DNA of 64,000 bases from Desulfatitalea tepidiphila (GCF_001293685.1 NZ_BCAG01000001.1:248001-312000), one strand, 5' to 3'. Positions 1 to 9,840 are shown, counted from the stretch's first letter. Notes: generated by a model from the sequence alone, not told the origin. Numbers and translations: made by a program.

Positions 1-869
1 AGACCAACAATAACTCAAAGGACGGAGAAGAGGTCTATCTGCGTATGTTCGGCGGTATCTGGAACTTCGGCGCCGGCAGCCTCATGGTCGGTAAGAACTA
101 CACCCCGGCCACCTTCCTGGGCTACTCGGGCATGGGCGCCGACCTGGGCGACAACGGCGATGCCAACATGCTGGTCAGCGGCCTGGCCTACATCAGCCGT
201 CAGCCCCAGATTCGCCTGAGCTTCGGCACCTTCGACATTGCCTTGATTCAACCCAACGACGATGCGGACGATTTGGGACTTGGGGATATCGACTTTACCT
301 TCCCGCGCATTGAAGCAGCCTACGTGTTCCGCACCCCGGTCTTCTCCATCCGTCCGGTAGTCGGCTTCCAGACTTATGAGGCAGAGGTTCAGGCGACCGG
401 CGAAGACGAGACCATCACCAGCTACACCCTGGGTCTGGGCGCCACCGTTAACTTGGGGCCGGCCTACATCAAGGCGACCTTCTCTTACGTACAAAACCCG
501 GGGAACTACGGCCAGGTCAACATTCTCGTTCTCGATGCCGCCCAGAGGGGTGCATTTAATGCAACCGCCGATGATGATGCCGAACTGATGCAGGGCACTT
601 TCGTGGTCGGCGCCAAGATCAATGACATGCTGAGCATTGAAGCGGGCTTAGGCTACGGCGACATCGAGCAGGATGTCGCTCCTGGCGTTAAGGTCGAGCA
701 GACCGGTTTCGTCTACTACTTGCAGACTCCCATCACAGTGGCAAAGGGCATGACTATCATTCCGGAAATCGGTATGGTGGACCGCGATGATCTGGAAGTG
801 ACCGGGGAAGCCGATAGAGACGCCGGCGAAATGATTTACGCCGATATCAGTTTCAAAGTTGACTTCTAA
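1..869 (+). CDS. Outer-membrane porin-like beta-barrel protein, 5' end missing
   Basis: The reading frame is open from base 3, so the gene begins before the window; the ATG at 45 is probably internal. About 288 residues are visible. They show the alternating polar/hydrophobic short strands, Gly/Asp-rich turns and C-terminal Val-Asp-Phe expected of an outer-membrane beta-barrel, where a terminal Phe is the usual BAM-recognition residue. There is no long hydrophobic helix. The protein resembles the porin-like proteins common in sulfate-reducing Desulfobacterota, but I cannot assign a substrate. A strong terminator follows 31 bases after the stop, so this is the last gene of its transcript. The fold class is fairly sure; the specific role is not. 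Confidence 0.7.
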   Translation, partial: TNNNSKDGEEVYLRMFGGIWNFGAGSLMVGKNYTPATFLGYSGMGADLGDNGDANMLVSGLAYISRQPQIRLSFGTFDIALIQPNDDADDLGLGDIDFTFPRIEAAYVFRTPVFSIRPVVGFQTYEAEVQATGEDETITSYTLGLGATVNLGPAYIKATFSYVQNPGNYGQVNILVLDAAQRGAFNATADDDAELMQGTFVVGAKINDMLSIEAGLGYGDIEQDVAPGVKVEQTGFVYYLQTPITVAKGMTIIPEIGMVDRDDLEVTGEADRDAGEMIYADISFKVDF

Positions 870-900
870 TCTGCAACTGAAGTCGGTTGATCAAAACCAA

Positions 901-933
901 AAGGCCGGGGCGTCTGCCCCGGCCTTATTATTT
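901..933 (+). terminator. Rho-independent terminator of the porin-like gene
   Basis: A perfect stem (AAGGCCGGGGC, four-base loop, GCCCCGGCCTT) at 901-926 is followed by the T-rich tail ATTATTT. It lies 31 bases after the stop of the porin-like gene. Confidence 0.9.
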
Positions 934-935
934 AT

Positions 936-1250
936 GTGTGCCAGGCATGGCGTAATTCCATAGCGTGCGAGTCCCGAACAGGCCGTAGTGGTCGGAACTG
1001 TTAGTTGAAGGCAAGGGCGTTGTCGCGAGCCAAAGCCTGGAGGAAGCCGGAAGCAAAACCCGGACCCGACGAACAGAAACCGGATATAAGGCCGGTGACC
1101 GCAAGGTCATCTGGCCATGGGCAGAGACGCCCGGTAGCCACTCGGATGCGGCATCGGTAAATCCGGCGGGAACTGGAGGAATATGTTACGTCTTGCCCTG
1201 GGAGTTCTCTGTCCGACGATCAGGCTACCGATTCCGCAAGGCTCCCCTGC
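936..1250 (+). mobile_element. Degenerate group II intron 5' portion (RNA only, no reverse transcriptase)
   Basis: Starting at a GTGTG 5' end (936), directly behind the terminator T-tract, the sequence carries stretches typical of bacterial group II intron domain I: GAGTCCCGAAC, GTAGTGGTCGGAAC, GTTAGTTGAAGGCAAGGG, GGAAGCCGGAAGCAAAACC and GAACAGAAACCGGATATAAG. No maturase/reverse transcriptase frame is present on either strand before the next gene at 1389, so only the 5' RNA part or a deletion derivative remains. The 3' boundary is not visible; the end given is a guess. Insertion just downstream of a terminator is known for IIC introns. The assignment rests on recalled family motifs, not on a covariance search. 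Bases 1250-1388 show nothing else recognisable. Confidence 0.6.
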
Positions 1251-1388
1251 TCTATTGAAGTTATTCCTTGATTGATGGACCCGGCCAGCCTGCCGGAGAT
1301 TTATTCATCGGTAATCCGATCAAATCGCGATGCAATCTTTTCCTCGATCAGAATCCCGGGGCTTTCCGCTTTTCCAGGAACCACCAGT

Positions 1389-3158
1389 CTATTGTTGGGG
1401 TAATGTCAAATCGAACCCAATCAAAGTGCTTTGGGCGTCGGCGAAGATGATGGCGCCCTCTTTGGATATCACCGCGGCCAGCAGTTCGTCGTCGCCGTCA
1501 TTGTCGAAGTCGGCGACGAGCAGATCCTGGACGCGGCCGGTGAGCTGCCGGGTCTGCCAGGCCGGGGTCAAACCGAGCCCGTCCCACACCAGGGCGACGA
1601 TGTTGGATTTGGAGAAGTAGCGCTGGCGGTCCAGCGTGCGGCCGGTGCTGCCGAAATTCCTGGCCGTGAGGATCTCGACTTTGCCGTTGCGGTCAAGGTC
1701 CACGGCCCGCATTCGAATGGGAAAATAGGATGCCGAATCCTTGGAGTCCGGATCGGTGGGCGGCGAAGCGAAGTAGAGGGTCGTCCCCCCGTAAGGATCA
1801 TCACCCTTCCATTCTGTTTTTCCACTCTGTAGCAACAACTGAATCCGGTCCCTGGGCGTATAAGCGACAATGCTCTCGTTCTGTTCGGCCATGACATCGC
1901 CGATCGTCATGCCCAGAACATTGGCCTTGTTGGCGGCCAATACCTGATTCGTCGGTTCGTAATCGGCCCCTTTCCATTCCATCTCGAAGATGGCGCCATT
2001 GAAAGGATCGGTTCTACCGTTCTGGGGCTGGCCGTACAGACGGGCGCCAAGGACGGGGTGCCGAATCACGTTGTAGTAGTATCGGCTTTTTTCGACGATA
2101 GTCTTATAGTTGCCGCCGTCGAACTCGAGCACCGACGATGAGACCACGTCCAACCCGATGGACAGGGCGGTCACGAAGATCTCCGGCGTGCCGTTGCCGT
2201 TGATGTCGGCCACGCTGACGCTGATGTTGCGCACGAAGCGGTCTGTCTTGATCTCGGCCACGGTCTGCTGGCGGCCCTTTGAGAAGCGCAGAATCAGGAT
2301 CTTTTCGGGCATGGCCACCACGGTTTCGAGCAGGCCGTCCTTGTCCACGTCGCCCACGTCGATGCCGTTGATCAGTTCGCTGAAGTTGCGGCTCTTCCAG
2401 AATCCGGGCTCGTGGCTGGTGCGCATGCCCTGGGCCGGCACGAAGGCCGGGTTGAGGGTGCTGGATGGTTGCTGTGTGGTACTGCCGGATAACGGGCTGC
2501 CGGCCAGCGGGCTGGCGGGCAGGGGGCTGGTGCCCGTAGTGATGGGTCGCCCCTGCTGGAGCAGTTTTTCCGGGTGCATGTGGATGTCCGGCTGGGCCGG
2601 TGCCCCTGACGCCGATGGCGGTGCTGTCGTGGGCGCTGGCGCGGCTGCCGGGCTCGGTGTTGCGACTGCGGCGGCCTTTTCTACGCCGAAAATCCGTTCG
2701 TTGATCTCGCCGGCCATCAGGTTGATCTCGCCGATGACGTTGCCCAGTCCCTGGGTCTGTTTGAAAAATGCCATGGGCGGCCGCGCGCCGGTGATGTCGA
2801 GGGTCTTGGCGTCGATGCTCACGCTGTCGCCCAGGATGGTCAGGCTGCCGTGGATGGCGTAGTCGGCGCCGAGCGCCTGGCCCACCTGGCGTGCCAGATC
2901 GTCGCCCTTGGCCTGGCCGGCAGCGGCCAGGGCGCTTTCCGTGGCGACGGGATCGACGACCGTCACCTTGCCCGGCTCGGTGAGACGCGAGGTGAGCATC
3001 TGGACGATGCCCTGGCGGAGAAAGTCGTAGTCCTTGTCGCTGTGGATGGCAAAGGGCAGTACGGCCACCCGGGCCGGTTCGGCCAGGGCAGTGAGGGGGA
3101 TGGCCAGCAGGCAAATCATGGATATGAGAAGTCTTGAAAAATAGATGCGTGGGCTCAA
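1389..3158 (-). CDS. Exported protein with CsgG/FlgO-like N-domain and FG-GAP (VCBS) repeats
   Basis: I start this gene at TTG 3158, because AAGGAG sits five bases upstream and a signal peptide follows at once (about residues 1-28, ending ALA-EPA). The ATG at 3275 would drag in a GGGCGGG palindrome. The protein is 589 residues. Residues ~28-150 (ARVAVLPF start, TSRLTEPGKVTVVD) resemble the TolB/CsgG/FlgO-type domain of periplasmic or outer-membrane assembly proteins. A Pro/Ala/Thr-rich linker follows at ~175-260. The C-terminal half holds repeated calcium-binding-like FG-GAP motifs (VGDVDKDGLLE, VADINGNGTPE, VDLDRNGKVE, VADFDNDGDDE), which usually build a beta-propeller. The likely location is periplasmic or surface. 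The function is unknown; the domain combination is recognisable. Confidence 0.72.
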   Translation of the reverse strand: MSPRIYFSRLLISMICLLAIPLTALAEPARVAVLPFAIHSDKDYDFLRQGIVQMLTSRLTEPGKVTVVDPVATESALAAAGQAKGDDLARQVGQALGADYAIHGSLTILGDSVSIDAKTLDITGARPPMAFFKQTQGLGNVIGEINLMAGEINERIFGVEKAAAVATPSPAAAPAPTTAPPSASGAPAQPDIHMHPEKLLQQGRPITTGTSPLPASPLAGSPLSGSTTQQPSSTLNPAFVPAQGMRTSHEPGFWKSRNFSELINGIDVGDVDKDGLLETVVAMPEKILILRFSKGRQQTVAEIKTDRFVRNISVSVADINGNGTPEIFVTALSIGLDVVSSSVLEFDGGNYKTIVEKSRYYYNVIRHPVLGARLYGQPQNGRTDPFNGAIFEMEWKGADYEPTNQVLAANKANVLGMTIGDVMAEQNESIVAYTPRDRIQLLLQSGKTEWKGDDPYGGTTLYFASPPTDPDSKDSASYFPIRMRAVDLDRNGKVEILTARNFGSTGRTLDRQRYFSKSNIVALVWDGLGLTPAWQTRQLTGRVQDLLVADFDNDGDDELLAAVISKEGAIIFADAQSTLIGFDLTLPQQ

Positions 3159-3210
3159 AGGATGCTCCTTGCAATTTGTTTTCACTGTAATGAACTCGGT
3201 TGTACGGTCA

Positions 3211-3237
3211 CGGGCGGGCATAAAGCCCGCCCCTACA
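3211..3237. repeat. GGGCGGG palindromic repeat, copy 1
   Basis: CGGGCGGGCATAAAGCCCGC forms a short palindrome in the space upstream of the FG-GAP gene. Related palindromes lie at 3292-3315, 3355-3385 and 45871-45900. This looks like a dispersed REP-type element. Confidence 0.65.
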
Positions 3238-3291
3238 AGGCCGGAGGGTGAAAAACGAGTTGTTCGACCCTCCAACTTCCGTTTCAGTCAC

Positions 3292-3315
3292 CGGGCGGGT
3301 ATCACGCCCGCTACA
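3292..3315. repeat. GGGCGGG palindromic repeat, copy 2
   Basis: GGGCGGGTATCACGCCCGC is a variant of the same palindrome. It follows a second copy of the 15-bp sequence found at the 3' end of gatB (CCAACTTCCGTTTCA at ~3272-3286 and ~3391-3405). Confidence 0.55.
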
Positions 3316-3354
3316 CCGTTTGGGCATCGATCGTGCCGTTTGGCATACCGGGCG

Positions 3355-3385
3355 TCGTAGGGGCGGGATTCATTCCCGCCCGATC
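3355..3385. repeat. GGGCGGG palindromic repeat, copy 3
   Basis: GTAGGGGCGGGATTCATTCC and its complement form the clearest copy. It abuts the gatB stop codon and can fold into a stem there, so it may double as a transcript 3' end for gatB. Confidence 0.65.
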
Positions 3386-4817
3386 AGTCCCCCAACTTCC
3401 GTTTCAATATCTCGTTGACGATCTGGGGGTTGGCCTTGCCGCGGGTGGCTTTCATCACCTGGCCCACGAAGAAGCCCATCAGTTTGGCCTGGCCGCCCTT
3501 GTAGCGCGCCACCTCGTCCGGGGCAGCGGCCAGCACCTGGTCCACGGCCGCCTCGATGGCGCCGCTGTCCGAGACCTGCACCAGCCCCTTGGCCTTGACG
3601 ATTTCGGCCGGAGATTGGCCGCTGACGGCCATTTCGTCGAAGACGGTCTTGGCGATTTTGCCGCTGATCGTACCGTCGTCCTGCAGTTTCAATAGCGCCG
3701 CGAAATCCTCGACCGTGATGGGCGAAGCCTCGATGCTCTTGTCCTGGGCGTTGAGCAGGCCGAGCAGGGGACCCATGATCCAGTTGGCCACGGTCTTGGG
3801 CTGGTCGTGCAGTTTGAGGCACGCTTCGAAATAGTCGGCCAGTTCACGGCTGCTGGTGAGCACGCCGGCATCATACTCGGAGAGGCCATGGTCGGCCTCG
3901 AAGCGGGCGCGGCGTTCGTCGGGCAGCTCGGGCAGGGCTTGGCGCACCGCTTCGATCCATTCCGGGGCGATGTCCAGGGGCAGCAGGTCCGGATCGGGAA
4001 AATAGCGGTAGTCGTGGGCCTCTTCCTTGCTGCGCATGGAGACGGTGACCCCCTTGTCCGGGTCCCAAAGGCGTGTCTCCTGCACCACCTCGCCGCCGTC
4101 GAGCAGCAGCTCGGTCTGGCGGGCGATTTCGTAGCGGATCGCCTTTTCCACATGTTTGAACGAGTTGAGGTTTTTTATTTCGGCCCGCGTGCCGAACTTT
4201 TCGATACCGGTGGGCCGGATGGAGACGTTTGCGTCGCAGCGGAAACTACCCTCTTCCATGTTGCCGTCGCCGATATCGATCCAGCGGACGATGGCCCGCA
4301 GGGTGCGCAGGTAGGCGCCGGCCTCTTCGGCCGAACGGATGTCGGGTTCGCTGACGATCTCCATCAGGGGCACGCCGGTGCGGTTCAGGTCCACGTAGCT
4401 GACCGGCCGGTCCGGGTCGTGGACCAGTTTGCCGGCATCCTCCTCCATGTGGATGCGGGTGAGGCCGATGCGGCGTCTTTCACCGTCGATCTGGATCTCC
4501 ACGTGGCCGTTGACCGCGATGGGCAGCTCGTACTGGGAGATTTGATAGCCCTTGGGCAGGTCCGGGTAGAAATAGTTCTTGCGGGCGAGGCGGCTGCTGC
4601 CCGGCACGCTGCAGTGGGTGGCCAGGGCCATGCGCAGGGTGTAGTCCACCACCTTTTTATTGAGCACCGGCAGGACGCCGGGCATGCCCAGGCAGACCGG
4701 GCAGGTGTGGGTGTTGGGCGGCGCGCCGAACTGGGTCGAGCAGCCGCAGAATATTTTGGTGGCGGTCTTGAGCTGGGCGTGCACCTCCAGCCCGATCACG
4801 GGTTCGAATGTGGTCAT
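3384..4817 (-). CDS. gatB: Aspartyl/glutamyl-tRNA(Asn/Gln) amidotransferase subunit B
   Basis: GatB is the kinase/transamidation subunit of the GatCAB complex, which converts Glu-tRNA(Gln) and Asp-tRNA(Asn) to the amidated forms in the cytoplasm. The start is set at ATG 4817, giving [16 protein letters not shown], the standard GatB N-terminus; a further 23 in-frame codons upstream are not family-like. The length of 477 residues is normal. Typical blocks are visible: [52 protein letters not shown] and [10 protein letters not shown]. The C-terminal YqeY-like tRNA-binding domain (~residues 330-477) ends in [13 protein letters not shown]. gatC and gatA are not in the window, so the complex is encoded at split loci. 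Confidence 0.96.
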   Translation of the reverse strand: MTTFEPVIGLEVHAQLKTATKIFCGCSTQFGAPPNTHTCPVCLGMPGVLPVLNKKVVDYTLRMALATHCSVPGSSRLARKNYFYPDLPKGYQISQYELPIAVNGHVEIQIDGERRRIGLTRIHMEEDAGKLVHDPDRPVSYVDLNRTGVPLMEIVSEPDIRSAEEAGAYLRTLRAIVRWIDIGDGNMEEGSFRCDANVSIRPTGIEKFGTRAEIKNLNSFKHVEKAIRYEIARQTELLLDGGEVVQETRLWDPDKGVTVSMRSKEEAHDYRYFPDPDLLPLDIAPEWIEAVRQALPELPDERRARFEADHGLSEYDAGVLTSSRELADYFEACLKLHDQPKTVANWIMGPLLGLLNAQDKSIEASPITVEDFAALLKLQDDGTISGKIAKTVFDEMAVSGQSPAEIVKAKGLVQVSDSGAIEAAVDQVLAAAPDEVARYKGGQAKLMGFFVGQVMKATRGKANPQIVNEILKRKLGD

Positions 4818-5008
4818 GGAAGCCAGGTCCTCTTTTTCGCGATCGATGTTGGCGGGCGTCGGCCCGAACCATAGAACTTTGACCAATTGTCCCTTTTAAG
4901 TCAAGGGATTTTAACTTTGACAACGGCCCGGTGAACCGGTAGTAGCTGGCATTTCGAGCCAATCGGCCATTGTGGAACTGTATGGATCGCAGAACAAGGG
5001 AGACGGCG

Positions 5009-5194
5009 GTGCGATATTTCTTGTGTGTCATCGGCATGGTGATGATCGTCGAGGGGCTGCCCTATTTCGCCTTTCCGGATCGGATGAAGCCCTGGCTTCA
5101 GAAATTGATCGAAACGCCGGATCGGTCGTTGCGGAGGTTGGGGTTGGGGCTGATGGTCGGAGGTTTGGTCCTGGTTTATTTTGGAAGAGGTTAA
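5009..5194 (+). CDS. DUF2065 family small membrane protein
   Basis: I use GTG 5009, with AAGGGAG five to six bases upstream, giving a 61-residue protein starting (M)RYFLCVIGMVMIVEGLPYF. That is the length and opening of DUF2065. Two hydrophobic segments (about residues 2-18 and 44-58) flank a short basic loop (PDRMKPWLQKL, PDRSLRRLG), so it should be a two-pass inner-membrane protein. An upstream ATG at 4970 gives a poorer start. The family function is unknown. It is transcribed away from gatB and toward queA, with repeats between it and queA. Confidence 0.75.
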   Translation: MRYFLCVIGMVMIVEGLPYFAFPDRMKPWLQKLIETPDRSLRRLGLGLMVGGLVLVYFGRG

Positions 5195-5200
5195 GAGGAG

Positions 5201-5252
5201 AGTGTAAAGTTTAAAGTGTAAAGTTTTAAGTGAAGGTATTCTGTCGATTTGG
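5201..5252 (+). repeat. AGTTTAAAGTG-type dispersed repeat, copy A (single arm)
   Basis: An AT-rich stretch built from variations on AAGTTTAAAGTGTAAAG runs into the conserved core AAGTGAAGGTATTCTGTCGA. The copy starts seven bases after the DUF2065 stop. Related copies are at 6552-6610, 7001-7070 (inverted), 32731-32790, 35916-35970 (inverted) and 37692-37815 (both arms), with a variant at 16207-16266. Confidence 0.85.
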
Positions 5253-5269
5253 ATGGGGGGAAGCTTTTG

Positions 5270-5445
5270 ATCCGGTATCCAGTGACTTTGAACATGTTGA
5301 CTCCCGGTGTTCGCCGGGATGACGGAAATAACGAACTTTGATGGCTATGTAAAAAGTCCGGAATCAGGTTTTACCGTCATTCCGGCGAAAGCCGGAATCC
5401 AGTATTTTCAATCAGTTCTGGATGCCGGATCGAGTCCGGCATGGC
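5270..5445. repeat. ATCCAG / CGTCATTCCGGC palindromic repeat cluster
   Basis: Three related palindromes occur in a row: ATCCAG...GACTCCCGG-GTTC-CCGGGATGACGG at 5279-5326, CGTCATTCCGGCGAAAGCCG with its partner at ~5375-5402, and TGGATGCCGGATCGAGTCCG at ~5419-5440. Sequences of this type are widespread intergenic repeats in Proteobacteria and Desulfobacterota. They fill most of the gap before queA; I see no gene in 5195-5518. Confidence 0.75.
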
Positions 5446-5518
5446 GCCTCTGCGACTTTTTACGAGTTCATCAACCTTGTTTGCTTCAAGGAACAGCTAT
5501 TTCATAAAAATCAAACAT

Positions 5519-6553
5519 ATGTACGAGTTGAACGATTATGGGTATGTGCTGCCTGAGGGGTTGATCGCCCAGCAGCCGGCCGAGCGGCGCGACCGGTCGC
5601 GGTTGTTGCGGCTCGACCGGATGTCGGGGCGTGTCACTCATGGCACGTTCGGGGATATCGCCGACCTGTTGGCGCCCGGCGATGTGCTGGTGCGCAACAA
5701 CACCCGGGTGATTCCGGGGCGCCTGCTGGGACGCAAGCCCACGGGCGGTCGGGTGGAGGTGCTGGTGCTGGATTTCGCCCAGGGGGTGACGCGGGGCGAG
5801 TTCACCTGCCTGGTCAAGGCCTCCAAGCGCCCCAGGCCAGGCAGTCGCCTGATTTTCGACCAGGGGCTCGAGGCGCGGGTCCTCGATGTTCAGGAGCGCA
5901 CCTGCACCCTGGCCTTCGAAGGGGTGCCCGATTTCGAGGCCGTGCTGGAACGCATCGGCCATGTGCCCTTGCCGCCCTATATCCGCCGGGCCGATACGAA
6001 CGGAGACCATGATACCTATCAGACCGTCTATGCCGCTGAAAAGGGCGCCATCGCGGCGCCCACGGCCGGCCTGCACTTCACCCCGTCCCTGCTGGAGCGG
6101 CTGGCCGACCGGGGCGTGGTGATTGCCGATTTGACCCTGCATGTGGGCTATGGAACCTTTTTGCCGGTCGAAGCGCGCGATATCCGCGACCATCGCATGC
6201 ATAGCGAGTGGTTCACCCTGCCCGGCGAGACGGCCGAGGCGGTGAACCAGGCCAGGGCCGCCGGCCGGCGGGTCGTGGCGGTGGGCACCACCTGCGTGCG
6301 CACGCTAGAATATTGCGCCGGCCCCGGCGGTCGCTTGGAGCCCCTCAGCGGCGCGTGCGACCTTTTTATATACCCCGGTTACGAATTCAGGGCGGTCGAC
6401 GCCATGATCACCAATTTTCATCTGCCTAAATCGACCCTGCTGATGCTGGTATCGGCCTTCGCCGGACGGGAGCGGATTCTCGCCGCCTATGCCGAGGCGG
6501 TCAGGCTGGGGTATCGGTTTTTTAGTTATGGGGATGCGATGATAATTCTATGA
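5519..6553 (+). CDS. queA: S-adenosylmethionine:tRNA ribosyltransferase-isomerase
   Basis: QueA transfers and isomerises the ribosyl group of SAM onto 7-aminomethyl-7-deazaguanine in tRNA, forming epoxyqueuosine. ATG 5519 gives MYELNDYGYVLPEGLIAQ, the normal QueA start, and 344 residues, the normal length. Family blocks are present: DRSRLLRLDR, VRNNTRVIPGRLLG, IAAPTAGLHFT, LHVGYGTF, TTCVRTLE and ITNFHLPKSTLLMLVSAFAG near the C-terminus. No clear Shine-Dalgarno is seen. Its pathway partner tgt follows, but an S23 gene between repeat arms separates the two. The C-terminus is intact, and repeat copy B begins at the stop. Confidence 0.96.
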   Translation: MYELNDYGYVLPEGLIAQQPAERRDRSRLLRLDRMSGRVTHGTFGDIADLLAPGDVLVRNNTRVIPGRLLGRKPTGGRVEVLVLDFAQGVTRGEFTCLVKASKRPRPGSRLIFDQGLEARVLDVQERTCTLAFEGVPDFEAVLERIGHVPLPPYIRRADTNGDHDTYQTVYAAEKGAIAAPTAGLHFTPSLLERLADRGVVIADLTLHVGYGTFLPVEARDIRDHRMHSEWFTLPGETAEAVNQARAAGRRVVAVGTTCVRTLEYCAGPGGRLEPLSGACDLFIYPGYEFRAVDAMITNFHLPKSTLLMLVSAFAGRERILAAYAEAVRLGYRFFSYGDAMIIL

Positions 6554-6610
6554 AAAAGTTTAAAGTTTGAAGTGTTAAGTTTTAAGTGAAGGAATTCTGT
6601 CGATTTTGAT
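6552..6610 (+). repeat. AGTTTAAAGTG-type repeat, copy B: left arm of the S23 element
   Basis: The arm reads GTTTAAAGTTTGAAGTGTTA and then AAGTGAAGGAATTCTGTCGA. It pairs with the inverted arm at 7001-7070. Both arms of this pair share GGAATTCT where the other copies have GGTATTCT, which suggests the two arms evolved as one unit. Confidence 0.85.
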
Positions 6611-6650
6611 TTGTTGATAAGTCGGTGAAAAGTCGCAAAGGCGTCAGGTT

Positions 6651-7000
6651 ATGGCATATAGCTCTTTTGAGGATTTGGAGGTGTGGCGGCGGGCGAGCCG
6701 ATTGGCTGTCGAGACCTACCGGGTGCTGGCCGATAGCAGAGACTACGGATTAAAAGATCAGATGACCAGATCCGCGGTTTCCATTGCCAGCAATATCGCC
6801 GAAGGAGCGGAGCGGGGGACCACGGCTGAATTCATCCGGTTCATCAGAATTGCCAAAGGCTCCGCCGCGGAATTGCGAACCCAATGTAACATCGCAAAAG
6901 AGATTGGCGCGATTTCTCAACCTTTAAAAATCAATGAACTGATCGCAGAATTGAAGGAGATCTCGAGCATGCTTCAGGGCCTCGTCGTTGCCCTGCAAAA

Positions 7001-7028
<28 letters not shown>
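6651..7028 (+). CDS. Four-helix-bundle protein of the S23 (23S rRNA intervening sequence) family
   Basis: The 125-residue protein starts MAYSSFEDLEVWRRASRLAV and contains YGLKDQMTRSAVSIASNIAEG, GTTAEFIRFIRIAKGSAAEL and ELRTQCNIAKEIG. These are the hallmark blocks of the S23/IVP four-helix-bundle family. Members are encoded inside 23S rRNA intervening sequences in Leptospira and Coxiella, and the related bAvd protein serves diversity-generating retroelements. Here the ORF lies between inverted repeat arms (6552-6610 and 7001-7070) and its last codons overlap the right arm. It splits queA from tgt. The family is known to be basic and nucleic-acid-binding; its role here is unknown. Confidence 0.9.
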
Positions 7029-8187
<1,159 letters not shown>

Positions 8188-8226
8188 CAGGGCTGTCGCG
8201 CCCTGAAGCGGAAAAGGAGAATGCCC

Positions 8227-8448
8227 ATGAAAGAGAAAGTCGAAGCGGCCATTGCCAGGATACGACCCATGCTGCAAGCCGATGGTGGGAATGTGGAGTT
8301 GATCGATGTGACGGACGACGGCATCGTCAAGGTGAGGCTTCAAGGCGCCTGCGCAGGTTGTCCCATGTCCCAGATGACGCTTAAAAACGGCATCGAGCGC
8401 ATCATCAAGGAGACGGTGCCCGGGGTGAAAACGGTGGAATCGGTCTGA
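8227..8448 (+). CDS. NifU C-terminal-domain (Nfu-type) Fe-S scaffold protein
   Basis: I choose ATG 8227 over ATG 8221, because AGGAG ends only one base before 8221 but seven before 8227. The 73-residue protein is a single NifU-C domain (MLQADGGNVELIDVTDDGIVKVRLQGACAGCPMSQMTLK). It has the CxxC pair that bridges a transferable 4Fe-4S cluster. It would carry clusters to apo-enzymes in the cytosol. The C-terminal domain of the three-domain NifU at 23.2 kb is a paralogue. It is likely co-transcribed with tgt and the following aminotransferase. Confidence 0.9.
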   Translation: MKEKVEAAIARIRPMLQADGGNVELIDVTDDGIVKVRLQGACAGCPMSQMTLKNGIERIIKETVPGVKTVESV

Positions 8449-8519
8449 CCGATAGAAGCCCACAAACCCAATAAGCCCAACAAACTCGAATAACCCGACA
8501 ACCCTGCAAGGAGAGAACG

Positions 8520-9704
8520 ATGTCCGTTGCCCGCAAGATCAGCGCGGTGATGCAGCAGTCTTCGTGGATTCGCAAGATGTTCGAAGAGGGCGCCCGGCTC
8601 AAGGCCAAGCACGGCGCCGATAAGGTGTTCGATTTCAGCCTGGGCAATCCCAACCTGCCGCCGCCCGCGCAGTTCGACGTGGCGCTGCGGGATGCGGTGA
8701 TCACCTGTGGTCCTGGTGGGCACTGCTACATGCCCCAGGCGGGCTATCCCCAGGTGTGCGACGCCGTGGCCGATTACCTGGCGTCCGAACAGGGCGTGAC
8801 GCCCGAAGCGGCCGACGTCATCATGACCTGCGGGGCGGCCGGGGCCTTGAATGTCATTCTCAAGGCACTGCTCGATCCGGGCGACGAGGTGATCGTGCCC
8901 ACCCCCTGCTTCGTGGAGTATCGCTTTTACGTGGACAACCACGGCGGCGAGATCCGCATGGTGCCCACCCAACCCGATTTTACGTTGGACCTCGAGGCCA
9001 TCGCGGCGGCCATCAACGCAAAGACCAAGGCGGTGCTGATCAATTCGCCCAACAACCCCACCGGCCAGATCTACACGGCCGAGAGCCTGGCGGCGCTGGG
9101 CGCACTGCTGCGGGACAAGGGCCGCGAGTTGGACCGCACGATCTACCTGATTTCCGACGAGCCCTACCGCAAAATCGTTTACGACGGCCACCGGGTCCCC
9201 AGCATTTTCCAGGCCTACCCGGAGAGCATCGTGGCCACCTCCTATTCCAAGGACCTCTCCATCCCCGGAGAGCGCATCGGTTTCGCGGCCATCAATCCGG
9301 CGGCGACTTACAAAACCGACCTGCGGGCCGGGTTTGCCCTGGCCAACCGCATACTGGGGTTCGTCAATGCCCCGGCCCTCATGCAGCGCGTGGTGGCCTG
9401 CCTCCAGGGCGCCAGCGTCGATATGGGCGAATACAAGCGCAAGCGCGACTTGCTGTGCGACGGGCTGGCCGCCGCAGGATACGATTTCGTCAAACCGCCG
9501 GGCGCGTTTTACCTCTTTCCGCGAACGCCCATCGCCGATGACGTGGCCTTCGTGCGCGAGCTGCAGGAGGAGTTGATCCTGGCGGTTCCGGGCAGTGGAT
9601 TCGCCGGGCCGGGGCACTTCCGGTTGGCGTTCTGCGTGGATGACCAGACCATCGTCAATGCCATGCCCGGCTTCACACGAGTGATGGCGCGGTATAAAAA
9701 ATAG
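8520..9704 (+). CDS. PLP-dependent class I/II aminotransferase
   Basis: The 394-residue fold-type I aminotransferase has an AAGGAGAG ribosome site nine bases ahead. It shows FDFSLGNPNLPPP at the N-terminus, TCGAAGALN for cofactor phosphate, NSPNNPTGQIY (~residues 176-186), SDEPYRKIVYDG, the PLP lysine in SYSKDLSIPGERIGF (~K244), and FRLAFC with the C-terminal substrate-binding Arg. It belongs to the aspartate/aromatic/branched-chain aminotransferase superfamily. The substrate cannot be fixed from the sequence, though the set resembles the aspartate/alanine-type enzymes of Desulfobacterota. It follows the Nfu gene after a 71-base C/A-rich gap. Confidence 0.9.
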   Translation: MSVARKISAVMQQSSWIRKMFEEGARLKAKHGADKVFDFSLGNPNLPPPAQFDVALRDAVITCGPGGHCYMPQAGYPQVCDAVADYLASEQGVTPEAADVIMTCGAAGALNVILKALLDPGDEVIVPTPCFVEYRFYVDNHGGEIRMVPTQPDFTLDLEAIAAAINAKTKAVLINSPNNPTGQIYTAESLAALGALLRDKGRELDRTIYLISDEPYRKIVYDGHRVPSIFQAYPESIVATSYSKDLSIPGERIGFAAINPAATYKTDLRAGFALANRILGFVNAPALMQRVVACLQGASVDMGEYKRKRDLLCDGLAAAGYDFVKPPGAFYLFPRTPIADDVAFVRELQEELILAVPGSGFAGPGHFRLAFCVDDQTIVNAMPGFTRVMARYKK

Positions 9705-9788
9705 GTGCGAGATCGGCGCCGCGCGACACACGACCATTCCATCGCTTCTCTTCCATGGTGCTCCCCTGAATCAGTAAAAGTTTCTTGA

Positions 9789-9809
9789 GGGTGGGCTTCG
9801 GGCCCACCC
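9789..9809. other. Hairpin after the aminotransferase gene
   Basis: GGGTGGGC, loop TTCGG, GCCCACCC forms an eight-base-pair stem 85 bases after the stop. No U-tract follows on the plus strand, so it is only a weak terminator candidate. The rest of 9705-10026 holds a promoter (9841-9870) and no gene. Confidence 0.4.
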
Positions 9810-9840
9810 GGTTCCGCTCATAATTTTTCCAGTTTTGCCC

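Noticed and set aside
3159-3275. Upstream ATG start for the FG-GAP protein
   Set aside because: The extra residues translate a GGGCGGG palindrome, and there is no ribosome site. TTG 3158 has AAGGAG and a signal peptide directly behind it.
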